Source: AP-15 sp963737145
GTDB lineage: Bacteria; Pseudomonadota; Alphaproteobacteria; ATCC43930; CGMCC-115725
Length of the DNA: 64,000 nucleotides
Direction: 5' to 3'
Assembly (NCBI GenBank): GCA_963737145.1
Contig: CAVTRO010000002.1
Coordinates: forward strand, 1 to 64,000
In this document: positions 17,332 through 25,307 of the stretch, in pieces
How the letters are laid out: the number at the start of each line of letters is the position of its first letter
How positions within the stretch are numbered: position 1 is the stretch's first letter
Notes under the pieces: generated by a model
The model's input: the letters and a program-made list of their open reading frames with translations, nothing else
What the model was told of the DNA's origin: nothing
The model's database searches: none
Position numbers and translations under genes: made by a program

Positions 17332-18744
17332 ATGGCACATGACGCGTTGCGCACGATTTTGCCCATCGGGGGCTGGCCCGAGGAGCGGGCGCGCACGGTC
17401 GAGATCACCGGCGGCGCCGACCCCGTCTTGCCGACGCCGTTCCGCATCGGGGCGGCGGGCGCCGCCGCGCTCGCCGCGACCGGCCTTGCCGCCGCCGATC
17501 TCTGGGAATTGCGCACCGGACGCCGGCAGGAGGTCGCGGTCGATCTGCGCCAGGCCGTCTCGTCGTTGCGCAGCGGGCACTACATGCAGATGAACGGCGC
17601 ATCTGTGTCGACCGAGCGCAACAAGGTGATGGGCGTCTATCCGGCGAAAAACGGGCGCTGGAGCTACATCCATGCCAATTTCCCGAACCATCGCGAGGCC
17701 GCGCTAAAAGTCCTCGGCGTGCCGGAAGACCGCGACGCGGTGCGCCGGGCGGTTGCCAACTGGGATGCGCTCGAGCTTGAGGAGGCGATCATCGAGGCCA
17801 AAGGCGCCGGCGGCATGGCGCGCAGCATGGCCGAGTGGGCGAAGCACCCTCAGGCCGCGGCGATCGCCTCGTTGCCGCTGATGGAGATCCTCAAGATCGG
17901 CGACAGTCCGCGCGAAAGGCTGCCTGAAAGCGACCGCCCGCTATCGGGGATTCGCGTGCTCGACCTGACCCGGGTGCTCGCCGGACCGACCGCCGCCCGC
18001 ACGCTCGCCGAGCACGGCGCGGATGTGCTGAAGATCACCGCGCCGCACCTGCCGAATATCGGCTACCAGGAATACGACACCGGCCACGGTAAGCTGTCGG
18101 CCCATCTCGATCTTCGCTACCCGCGGGATCTCGAAATCCTGCGCGGGCTGGTTCGCGAAGCCGATGTATTCTCGCAAGGGTATCGGCCGGGGACGCTCGG
18201 CAATCGCGGTCTCTCGCCCGAGGAATTGTTAAAGCTGCGGCCCGGGCTCGTTTACGTCTCGATGTGCGCCTTCAGCCATCTGGGCCCGTGGGCTTCGCGC
18301 CGCGGGTTCGACACCGTCGTGCAGACCGTCAGCGGGATCACGACCCGTCAGGGCGAGCTGTTCCCAGGCGCCGAGCCCGGCCCGCAATTCTACCCGGTCT
18401 CGGCGATCGATTACCTGACCGGCTATCTGATGGCGTTCGGCGCAATGGTGGCATTGGCCCGCCGGGCCCGCGAAGGCGGCAGCTGGCTGGTGCGCATCTC
18501 ATTGGCGCAGACCGGCCGCTGGCTGGTGGATCGCGGCGAGGTGCCGGAGGCCGCCCTGAAAGACGTGCCGAAAGAAATCCCAAAAGCGGACATCGACCGC
18601 TGGTCGATCGAGAGCGACACGCCGGTCGGCCGGCTGCGCCATCTCGGGCCCACTGTTCGCCTCTCCGAGACCCCACCGTACTGGGCGCGCCCCTCGGTTC
18701 CGCTCGGCTATAACGACCCGGTGTGGCCCGCCCGCACCGTCTAG
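17332..18744 (+). CDS. CaiB/BaiF-type CoA-transferase family protein with an extra N-terminal half
   Basis: A 470-residue family III CoA-transferase homologue. The canonical start of the fold, IRVLDLTRVLAGPTAARTLA, begins only at about residue 205 and continues with NRGLSPEELLKLRPGLVYVSM and GFDTVVQTVSG. The first ~200 residues resemble the C-terminal half of the same family (YPAKNGRWSYIH, then a small helical part), so the chain looks like a C-half followed by an N-half. Whether it is catalytic is open. The ATG at 17332 has GGGGAG upstream; starts at 17272 or 17284 are possible. It converges on the glycosyltransferase operon. Confidence 0.8.
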   Translation: MAHDALRTILPIGGWPEERARTVEITGGADPVLPTPFRIGAAGAAALAATGLAAADLWELRTGRRQEVAVDLRQAVSSLRSGHYMQMNGASVSTERNKVMGVYPAKNGRWSYIHANFPNHREAALKVLGVPEDRDAVRRAVANWDALELEEAIIEAKGAGGMARSMAEWAKHPQAAAIASLPLMEILKIGDSPRERLPESDRPLSGIRVLDLTRVLAGPTAARTLAEHGADVLKITAPHLPNIGYQEYDTGHGKLSAHLDLRYPRDLEILRGLVREADVFSQGYRPGTLGNRGLSPEELLKLRPGLVYVSMCAFSHLGPWASRRGFDTVVQTVSGITTRQGELFPGAEPGPQFYPVSAIDYLTGYLMAFGAMVALARRAREGGSWLVRISLAQTGRWLVDRGEVPEAALKDVPKEIPKADIDRWSIESDTPVGRLRHLGPTVRLSETPPYWARPSVPLGYNDPVWPARTV

Positions 18745-18755
18745 CCCGCGCCGGG

Positions 18756-19449
18756 TCAATGAGGTTCGCGAAAGATGCGGGCGAAAGTGGCGAGGATCCG
18801 GAACCCGGCCTTGATGGTGCCGCGGACAGGTACCCGCGACCTTGGATTTCCCGGCGAGGCGGCGGCCGTGCGGCACCGGGAGCTCCAGGATGCGCAGGCC
18901 GGCTCGCGCCGTCCGCATCTGCATCTCGAGGTTCCAGCCATACGTCATCTCGCGCATGCCGAGCCGCCTCAGCGCATCGGCGCGGATCGCCCGGAATGCG
19001 CACATATCGGTAAAGCGCACGCCGTAAACGAGACCGATCGCAGCGCCAATGGCGCGGCCGGCGAGCGCTTGATGCGCTCCGATACTGGCTCGGGTACGCG
19101 AACCGATCACGAAATCGTGTTCGTTATCGAGGATCGGCTGCACCAGGCTCGGGATCGCCTCGGGCCGATCGCCACCGTCGCCATCGAGGAAAAGAAGGAT
19201 CTCTGCTCCGCCCTCTATCGCCGCCGCAGCTCCTTTGGCACACGCCCGGCCGTAACCACGCTCTCGCACGACGAGCACCGTTGCTCCGGCAGCGCGCGCC
19301 TGTGCGACAGTGCGGTCGCGGCTGCCGCCATCGACGACGATGACTTGGTCGACCCAGCCGCACGGCATCGCCGCGAGCACCGGACCGATCGCCCCCTCCT
19401 CGTCGAGCACCGGTATGATTGCGGCGATGCGCGGGCGGCGGCGGTTCAC
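18756..19449 (-). pseudogene. Family 2 glycosyltransferase, frameshifted near its 3' end
   Basis: DPM1-like GT2 of about 230 residues if one base is removed. The N-terminal IAAIIPVLDEEGAIG, the nucleotide-binding VIVVDGGSRDRT, the metal-binding LFLDGDGGDRPEA and the late YGWNLEMQ motif are intact. After GKSKVAGT an extra base at 18828 shifts the frame; dropping it restores VRGTIKAGFRILATFARIF and a stop at 18756, the expected C-terminus. Without correction the frame runs antisense into the CaiB-like gene to 18499. The start is the GTG at 19449, which overlaps the radical SAM stop codon (GTGA). Probably sequence error rather than true loss. Confidence 0.82.
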
Positions 19450-20504
19450 AGGCTCCAGCGGACTCCGCACGAGGCACAAGCCGCCGGCGGCTTATCGCTG
19501 AGTAATGCACGGCGGAATTCCTGGTAGCGCGGCCCGTTCCAGATCTGCCGAAGGCTCTCCTGGGTTGCGTTCCCCAAAGTGAAGTTGTCATAGCCGCGCA
19601 TTGAAAACGGCGCGATGCAGCACGGGATCGCGCGGCCGTGCGCGGTGAAGTACATCAACGTCCAGGGCCGCCGGCACAGCGACCATGGCTGGTCATCCGC
19701 TGCGCGCTTCAGGCTGGTGCCGGGCTCGGTCGCGCCGGATGCGTTGAAGCGAACCCCGAGCATCTCGGCAATGGCGGCGGCTTCCTCGAGCCGCCTCGGC
19801 TCGTCGCCTTCGAGCTTTTCGAACAAGGCAGAGCGGGCGCGCGCCAAGCCCATCCCTTCCGGCGTAAAGACCAGGCGCTGAAGATGGATTTCCGAGACGC
19901 CAATGCGGTGCGCCAGCCGCACAAATTGCGGCAGCTGATCGATTGTCTCCTTCAGCCCGGTCAACCACAGCGACACCAATGGGCGCTCGAGGCCCTCGGC
20001 GCGCTGCAATGCAGTGAAGGCGCGCACGTTGCGGACAATCCGGGCAAACATGTCCTTGCCGCGCACCGCAAGAAAGCTCTCCTGCTCGGCGGCATCGAGC
20101 GACACCCGCAATTCGTCGAGACCGGCGGCGATCAGTTCCCTGCCCTTGCGCTCGGTAAGCAAGGTGCCGTTGGTGTTGAACAGCACGTAGGTGCCGCGGT
20201 CTTTCAAATAGCGCACCATGCGGGGCAGCGCCTTGACCATCATCGGCTCGCCGACGCCATGCAACACGACGCGTGCTATGCGCGGAAACTGGTCGACGAT
20301 ACGAGTGAACAATTGCCAGGTCATATCGGCGGGCGGCTCGAGATCTTCGAAAGTGCGCGGGCAGGTTTCGCACAACAGATTGCAGCGATTGGTCGTCTCG
20401 ATATAGAGGCAGACCGGCTCCTGCTCGGCAATCTCGCCACGCGCATCGCCGACGGCTTCGAAATAGCGCCGCGGGTCGGGTCTAGGTTGGGCAATCAATG
20501 GCAC
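19446..20504 (-). CDS. Radical SAM/SPASM domain protein
   Basis: A 352-residue radical SAM enzyme with the 4Fe-4S motif CNLLCETC (C41, C45, C48). A SAM-binding glycine-rich GVGEPMM follows, and a C-terminal SPASM-like region has cysteines in SLCRRPW, IPCCIAP and ACASCG, with the TLGNATQESLRQIWNG pattern of SPASM proteins. Such enzymes modify peptides or small molecules by radical chemistry. The GTG at 20504 has AGGAG six bases upstream and overlaps the end of the GT-C gene by 10 bp. Its last bases overlap the GT2 start, so all four genes of this run are translationally coupled. Substrate unknown. Confidence 0.88.
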   Translation of the reverse strand: MPLIAQPRPDPRRYFEAVGDARGEIAEQEPVCLYIETTNRCNLLCETCPRTFEDLEPPADMTWQLFTRIVDQFPRIARVVLHGVGEPMMVKALPRMVRYLKDRGTYVLFNTNGTLLTERKGRELIAAGLDELRVSLDAAEQESFLAVRGKDMFARIVRNVRAFTALQRAEGLERPLVSLWLTGLKETIDQLPQFVRLAHRIGVSEIHLQRLVFTPEGMGLARARSALFEKLEGDEPRRLEEAAAIAEMLGVRFNASGATEPGTSLKRAADDQPWSLCRRPWTLMYFTAHGRAIPCCIAPFSMRGYDNFTLGNATQESLRQIWNGPRYQEFRRALLSDKPPAACASCGVRWSL

Positions 20505-21814
20505 GCCGTGCTCCTGACCTCTTTGTTGGAAACAGTTCGCCGGACGATATCGACAGCGCAGAGTATGACAAAGCCGCCGTACAGAGTGAACCCCACCCAA
20601 AACGGAATATTGCCGGTCTTGGGGTCCCAGTACAGCAGGTCAGCGGCGAGAGTGAGCCACCAGGCCGGCCACCATGGTGCCGCGGTCAAGAGCGCGACGA
20701 GCCAGACGAAATACCAGGGATAATGGGGTGACGCGAAGAACAGCGCCGCCGTGCCCAATGCCATCGCCCAGTTCAGGCCGGAGCGCGGCGCCGGCGGCCG
20801 GCGCAGAGCACCGATTGCCAGCCCGGCCATGACGCTCGCGGCCACGCCGAGATAGGCGGCAAGCGGGATGCCAATGGCACGCCGCGCCATGCCGAGGAGC
20901 CAGAAACCGCTACCCGAGCCCAAATTTTCTTCCGCGACATAGCCGGGCAAAAATCCCAGAGCCCGCGACCCGACGCCGATATAAGGGAGATAGGCGGCAA
21001 CGATTACGGCGATGAAGGCGGCGGGCCATTGCCAATCGCCGAAGTTTGATTTAGCCGGGCGCCACAGCGCGGGGGCTAGAACCAGCGGGAAAAATTTTAC
21101 CAAAGTTGCGGCGGCAAGCGCCACCGCCGACCAGACGCGCCTTCCGCTTACGGCGGCGGCGAGCGCCAGGGTGACAAATGTGACGACCGCCGCGTCGACA
21201 TGCCCCGAGCCGGCAATCTCCCATACCGGCAGCGGGTGCCACGCGTAGAGCAGGACGTGCTCCGGCGGGCTACCGGCCGCCCGCAAGATAAAGATCAGGG
21301 TCCCGATGCCGACGGCCTCGATCGTGACAAACATCAGTTTCATCGCGAGCGGCGTCTCGGCGAACCGGTTTGCCACTAGGAACAGCATCTGGGCGACCGG
21401 CGGGTAAATCGTCGGCGCGTAATTATTGCGATTGATTTTCGGGAAGATCAGCGGATCGCGCAGCGGCTCGAGTTCGGGATCGGTCGGAATGTAGCGATAA
21501 GGATTTATCCCGGCAGCCTGGACCCGCCCGTCCCAGATGTAACGGTTGATGTCGTTGGACAAAAAAACCGGCGCCGCAAGCGCGATCAAGCGCAGCAGGA
21601 CCGCCGTTCCCAGAATCAGGGCCAATGCGGGCCGCCGATCGCGGCTCCGCAGGATGACAGCTGCAGCAACCGCCCAGACGGCTCCTTGGATCAACGCGAT
21701 GATGACAAAGGCGGGCAGATCACGGTCGAACTGGGCGGCCAGCCCGCCTGCCGCGCCGGCGAGCAGCAAGCCGGCAAGCAATAGCAGCTTCAATCGCGCC
21801 GTTCGTGCCCCCAC
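20495..21814 (-). CDS. GT-C-type integral membrane glycosyltransferase (GT87/DUF2029-like)
   Basis: A 439-residue polytopic protein with about ten to twelve membrane segments, expected to transfer a sugar from a lipid-linked donor on the outer face of the inner membrane. The first large loop has SNDINRYIWDGRVQAAGINPY, with the acidic residues typical of this family's active site. Later motifs are YPPVAQMLF, WHPLPVWEIAGSGHVD and SPHYPWYFVW. The GTG at 21814 is preceded by GGAAAGG and overlaps the DUF2064 gene by 25 bp. Central member of a four-gene coupled operon. Confidence 0.85.
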   Translation of the reverse strand: MGARTARLKLLLLAGLLLAGAAGGLAAQFDRDLPAFVIIALIQGAVWAVAAAVILRSRDRRPALALILGTAVLLRLIALAAPVFLSNDINRYIWDGRVQAAGINPYRYIPTDPELEPLRDPLIFPKINRNNYAPTIYPPVAQMLFLVANRFAETPLAMKLMFVTIEAVGIGTLIFILRAAGSPPEHVLLYAWHPLPVWEIAGSGHVDAAVVTFVTLALAAAVSGRRVWSAVALAAATLVKFFPLVLAPALWRPAKSNFGDWQWPAAFIAVIVAAYLPYIGVGSRALGFLPGYVAEENLGSGSGFWLLGMARRAIGIPLAAYLGVAASVMAGLAIGALRRPPAPRSGLNWAMALGTAALFFASPHYPWYFVWLVALLTAAPWWPAWWLTLAADLLYWDPKTGNIPFWVGFTLYGGFVILCAVDIVRRTVSNKEVRSTACH

Positions 21815-22599
21815 GCTAGCCTTTCCGCCGCCGGCGTGGAAGGGAGTGGGAGGGAGCCGGCACGGCCGAACAGGTGTGCGATCCTGCCATTCCCGGCCGC
21901 CAGCTTATCGAGAAAGGCCGCAGTGCTGGGCGCCCGATAGCCGTTAAAATACGGGGCCGCGCTCCGGCACGGTCCAATCTCGCTGGCAAGCATCGCCAAT
22001 GTCGCCTCGTCATCGACATCGTACCATTCGGGCAGCGGCGCGACCGGGACCCCGATCTCGCCAGCGCGGGCGAGCGTCTGCCGGAGCACCCGTTCGGTGC
22101 TCCAGTCGATCTCCTCGAACAGCCGCCGGTGAAACTGCTTCAACCCGATCAAATAATAGCCTCCATCCGCGGCGGGCCCGAGGACGACGCGGTCGCCCGA
22201 TTCCCGCAGCCGGCGAACTGTCTCAACGAGGAATTCGGTCGGCAAGGTCGGGCTGTCGGCGTTGACGAGACAAACCGAGCTGTAGCCTGCATCAAAAAGG
22301 TCTCGCGCCGCATGGAATAGACTGCGCCCGATCGTCGGCTCCCGGGGAGGGACGAGTTTGAAGCCGACCGGCAACAGGTCATCGAAGAAGGGCTCGGAGC
22401 CCAGCGGACAATACGCGGCAAAACCCTGGATCGGCGCCTGCTTCGCCGCGTCAGCGATGTTCGCCGCGACGTCCCTCAGACAACAAGTATTCAGCTCGGC
22501 GGCCTCCTCAGGGGTCAAAGGCGGCACAAGGCGTGTCTTGACGGTCCCGGCGACCGACGCCTTGGCCATGATCGTAACCGCGCAGCTTTCTTCAGCCAA
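21790..22599 (-). CDS. DUF2064/TIGR04282-type GT-A-fold transferase
   Basis: A 269-residue protein of the CofC/MobA-like GT-A fold called transferase 1, rSAM-associated. The N-terminal IMAKASVAGTVKTRLVPPL, the central VNADSPTLP and GPAADGGYYLIGLK motifs are diagnostic. Family members are often beside radical SAM genes and a family 2 glycosyltransferase, as here. Some are annotated in arsenosugar synthesis, but the ArsS-type radical SAM protein is not recognisable here. The start is the TTG at 22599; an ATG at 22569 would remove the first beta strand. First gene of the operon. Confidence 0.87.
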   Translation of the reverse strand: MAEESCAVTIMAKASVAGTVKTRLVPPLTPEEAAELNTCCLRDVAANIADAAKQAPIQGFAAYCPLGSEPFFDDLLPVGFKLVPPREPTIGRSLFHAARDLFDAGYSSVCLVNADSPTLPTEFLVETVRRLRESGDRVVLGPAADGGYYLIGLKQFHRRLFEEIDWSTERVLRQTLARAGEIGVPVAPLPEWYDVDDEATLAMLASEIGPCRSAAPYFNGYRAPSTAAFLDKLAAGNGRIAHLFGRAGSLPLPSTPAAERLAWGHERRD

Positions 22600-22907
22600 G
22601 GCGGCCCCTCTCTCCCGGGCCTCTGGCCGGTTTTGGCCGATTGCGCCAGTACCCGTCAGGTTGGGGACCGCAGTGGCTCGGTTCTCCCCGCAGCCTGCTA
22701 GCTGTTTTTGCTGTTATCTGCAGCCAAATAACAGCAGCTTGACCTCCTCGGCTCACCCGACCCCCTGCACCCGCGCTTTTCCCAGCTTTATGAGACGCGA
22801 ACATTGTGGCAATTTAAGTGTTGCTGATTCAGCGGCGCGCGACGGCCCGGGAGGGCCGGGCCCAACCCCTCAACACAGTTCAAGCGATTGATCCTCCGGT
22901 CCGTGTT

Positions 22908-22953
22908 CCTGGATTCCGGGCCTGCGGGCAGAGCCCGCGCCCCGGAATGACGA
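22908..22953. repeat. GC-rich hairpin repeat
   Basis: TTCCGGG (22914-22920) pairs with CCCGGAA (22941-22947), and inside it GCGGGC pairs with GCCCGC around a three-base loop. It is followed by TGACGAC. The same style of element recurs near 23.2, 31.6 and 37.7-37.9 kb. Confidence 0.6.
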
Positions 22954-23170
22954 CATTCCTGCATAGCCTGCTAGTGCTCGTGACGGCCAAATCAAACCGG
23001 CGTATCCCTAGCCACGCTTGCGCTATCATCGGCGGATGGCTCAGCCTCGCGCTGTCCCTCCTCGGTCAGGATGTTCCGGCCGCAGCGAAGCGGAGAGCGG
23101 GAATCCATACTCCCCGGGGCCGGGCTTGACCCGGCCACCCACGCGTTGCCGGCTGACGCTATGCCGGTTT

Positions 23171-23207
23171 CCGTGGATGCCCGGCTCAAGGCCGGGCATG
23201 ACGACTG
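23171..23207. repeat. GC-rich hairpin repeat with TCAAG loop
   Basis: ATGCCCGGC (23177-23185), loop TCAAG, GCCGGGCAT (23191-23199), then GACGACTG. A perfect 9-bp stem. The surrounding 23095-23160 contains a second, looser element with the GGGCTTGACCCGGCC pattern. Confidence 0.65.
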
Positions 23208-23263
23208 AGATGACACTGAAGCATCTGAATGGGTCCGAGCACTAGCTAGAGCCTCACTTACGG

Positions 23264-23292
23264 TTGACCTTGGGATATGGTTCTGCTAAGGC
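23264..23292 (+). promoter_or_regulatory. Possible leuA promoter
   Basis: TTGACC (23264-23269), 17 bases, then TAAGGC (23287-23292). The -35 match is good and the -10 match is poor. It would give a leader of about 300 nt before leuA. Confidence 0.3.
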
Positions 23293-23334
23293 ATGCGGCG
23301 ATGCATAGCCAGCGCCACGAGCTTCGACTTAGCC

Positions 23335-23514
23335 GCTCGGCGTCCTGAGGGACGCCGAGCCGACGTCGCTGCCCGTCCCAGTTCGGGAATTTTCGCGCTC
23401 GCTGATGCTGATGTCTCTTCTTGATTTAGACGACACTCTCCCGTTTCCAGCCGCTCCCCCGGCGGGTGCAGAACCGCGTTTCGGTCGCCGACTTAGCACC
23501 GCCCGGCGGCTTTT
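23335..23514 (+). promoter_or_regulatory. Candidate leuA leader with Leu-rich upstream frame and terminator-like hairpin
   Basis: Three elements occur in order. First, an 11-bp stem (23335-23345 with 23350-23360, loop TGAG). Second, an ATG at 23405 opens a frame whose first twelve codons include five leucines, among them CTT, CTT and TTA, which are rare in this GC-rich DNA. Third, GTCGCCG (23484-23490) pairs with CGGCGGC (23504-23510; one G-U) and is followed by TTTT. This resembles a transcription attenuator as known for leu operons. The weak point is that the leader frame does not stop before the hairpin but runs to the leuA start. Confidence 0.35.
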
Positions 23515-23598
23515 ACGCCAGGCCGGCCGCGATCCCTTACCGATTTCAACGACGCAGCCGCCGGATTCGGTGGTGAGCCTGCGACCAGGAGTTTTTCG

Positions 23599-25281
23599 AT
23601 GACCAGCATGCCTATCCACAAATACCGCCCCTTTCCGACCGTCGATCTGCCCGACCGGCGCTGGCCGGCGCAGGTCATCGACCGCGCGCCGCTGTGGTGC
23701 AGCGTCGACCTGCGCGACGGCAACCAGGCCTTGGTCGAGCCGATGGGACCGGACCGCAAACGCCGGATGTTCGAGCTGTTGGTGAGGCTCGGCTTCAAGG
23801 AGATCGAAGTCGGCTTTCCCGCGGCGTCGGAGACCGACTTTGGATTTATTCGCGAGCTGATCGAGGCGCGGCTGGTCCCCGATGATGTGACGATCCAGGT
23901 GCTGACCCAAGCCCGGCCCGAGTTGATAAAGCGCAGCTTCGAATTGATCCGTGGGGCCCGCCGCGCCATCATGCATCTCTACAATTCGACTTCGACCTTG
24001 CAGCGCCGCGTCGTGTTCGGCCTGGACAAGCCGGGCATCATCGATATTGCGGTGACGGGGGCCAAGCTCATCCGCGAGCTCGCCGAGTCGATGCCGGAAA
24101 GCGAGATCATCTATCAATATTCGCCGGAGAGCTTTACCGGGACCGAGCTCGACTTTGCGGTCGAGATTTGCGAGGCGGTGATGGATGTGTGGCGGCCGAC
24201 ACCCGACAAGAAGGTAATCCTCAATCTGCCCGCCACCGTCGAGATGGCGAGCCCGAACTTCTACGCCGATCAGATCGAGTGGTTCGGCCGCAACATCCGA
24301 AACCGCGACGCCATTACCCTCAGCGTGCACCCCCACAACGACCGCGGCACCGCGGTGGCGGCCACCGAGCTTGCGGTAATGGCGGGCGCGGAACGGGTGG
24401 AAGGGACGCTCTTCGGCAATGGCGAGCGCACCGGCAATGTCGATATCGTCACTTTGGCGCTCAATCTGTTCAGCCAGGGGATCGATCCGGGGCTGGTGAT
24501 CACCGACATCGACGAGATCGTCCGCACCGTCGAGCACTGCAATCAGCTTCCGGTGCATCCACGGCATCCCTATGCCGGCGAGCTCGTTTACACCGCTTTC
24601 TCGGGCTCGCATCAGGACGCGATCAAAAAAGGCTTCGAGGCGCTCGCCAAGCGCAACGACCCGTTGTGGGAAGTCCCCTATCTGCCGATCGATCCGAAGG
24701 ATCTGGGCCGCACCTACGAGGCGGTGATCCGGGTCAACAGCCAGTCCGGCAAGGGCGGCGTCGCGTATGTGCTGAAGGCCGATTACGGACTCGATTTGCC
24801 GCGCGGGTTGCAGATCGAATTCAGCAGGCGGGTGCAGGAAGTGACCGACCGAACCGGCAAGGAGGTGACGAGCGCCGGCATCTGGTCGCTGTTCGAGGAG
24901 AGCTATTTGCGGCGCGATGGGATCCAACTGGCCGATTACAGCATCTTTCCCGAGCCCCGCGCGCCGGAGCGCCGGCGCATCGCGGCGACGGTCGTAATCA
25001 ATGGCGAGGACCGGCAGATCGAGGGCGTCGGCAACGGCCCGATAGCAGCGTTTGTCGACGCCCTGCAACGCGCGTGCGACATCGAGCTGACGGTCGTCGA
25101 CTACCGCGAGCATGCGATCGGCGCGGGGGCCGACGCACAGGCCACGGCCTATGTTCAAGTCCGCGATCCCGACGAAGCAACGCTCTACGGCGTCGGGATC
25201 GACGGCAACATTGTGACTGCTTCTCTGAAGGCCGTAGCGAGCGCTGCGACCCGCGTGTCACAACGCACGGGCCGGCAATAG
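23599..25281 (+). CDS. leuA: 2-isopropylmalate synthase
   Basis: Catalyses the first committed step of leucine synthesis, condensing acetyl-CoA with 2-oxoisovalerate. The 560-residue length and KYRPFPTVDLPDRRWP N-terminus mark the long LeuA type 2. The metal and catalytic motif CSVDLRDGNQAL is near residue 35, and LSVHPHNDRGTAVAATELA is the DRE-TIM metallolyase signature. The C-terminal ~150 residues form the LeuA dimer/allosteric domain that binds leucine. AGGAG stands before the ATG, which overlaps the TGA of an upstream leucine-rich frame. Followed 26 bp later by a Gfo/Idh/MocA gene. Confidence 0.96.
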   Translation: MTSMPIHKYRPFPTVDLPDRRWPAQVIDRAPLWCSVDLRDGNQALVEPMGPDRKRRMFELLVRLGFKEIEVGFPAASETDFGFIRELIEARLVPDDVTIQVLTQARPELIKRSFELIRGARRAIMHLYNSTSTLQRRVVFGLDKPGIIDIAVTGAKLIRELAESMPESEIIYQYSPESFTGTELDFAVEICEAVMDVWRPTPDKKVILNLPATVEMASPNFYADQIEWFGRNIRNRDAITLSVHPHNDRGTAVAATELAVMAGAERVEGTLFGNGERTGNVDIVTLALNLFSQGIDPGLVITDIDEIVRTVEHCNQLPVHPRHPYAGELVYTAFSGSHQDAIKKGFEALAKRNDPLWEVPYLPIDPKDLGRTYEAVIRVNSQSGKGGVAYVLKADYGLDLPRGLQIEFSRRVQEVTDRTGKEVTSAGIWSLFEESYLRRDGIQLADYSIFPEPRAPERRRIAATVVINGEDRQIEGVGNGPIAAFVDALQRACDIELTVVDYREHAIGAGADAQATAYVQVRDPDEATLYGVGIDGNIVTASLKAVASAATRVSQRTGRQ

Positions 25282-25307
25282 CGGTACCGAGAGCCTCGCT
25301 CCGAGAG

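Larger units (their letters stand above)
22600..23598. other. One-kilobase gene-free region upstream of leuA
   Basis: No convincing protein gene was found in either strand. The first part (to about 22900) has no clear structure. Two dispersed GC-rich hairpin repeats lie at 22908-22953 and 23171-23207. A putative promoter (23264-23292) and leader structures (23335-23514) belong to leuA. A frame of 65 codons from 23405 ends in TGA overlapping the leuA ATG. Confidence 0.6.

Noticed and set aside
23329..25158. A 609-codon frame on the minus strand
   Set aside because: It is antisense to leuA, whose protein is complete and conserved; the long frame is a by-product of high GC at third positions.
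24168..25307. N-terminal extension of the Gfo/Idh/MocA protein by 380 codons
   Set aside because: This part overlaps leuA in another frame; the family N-terminus and a start codon lie at 25308.
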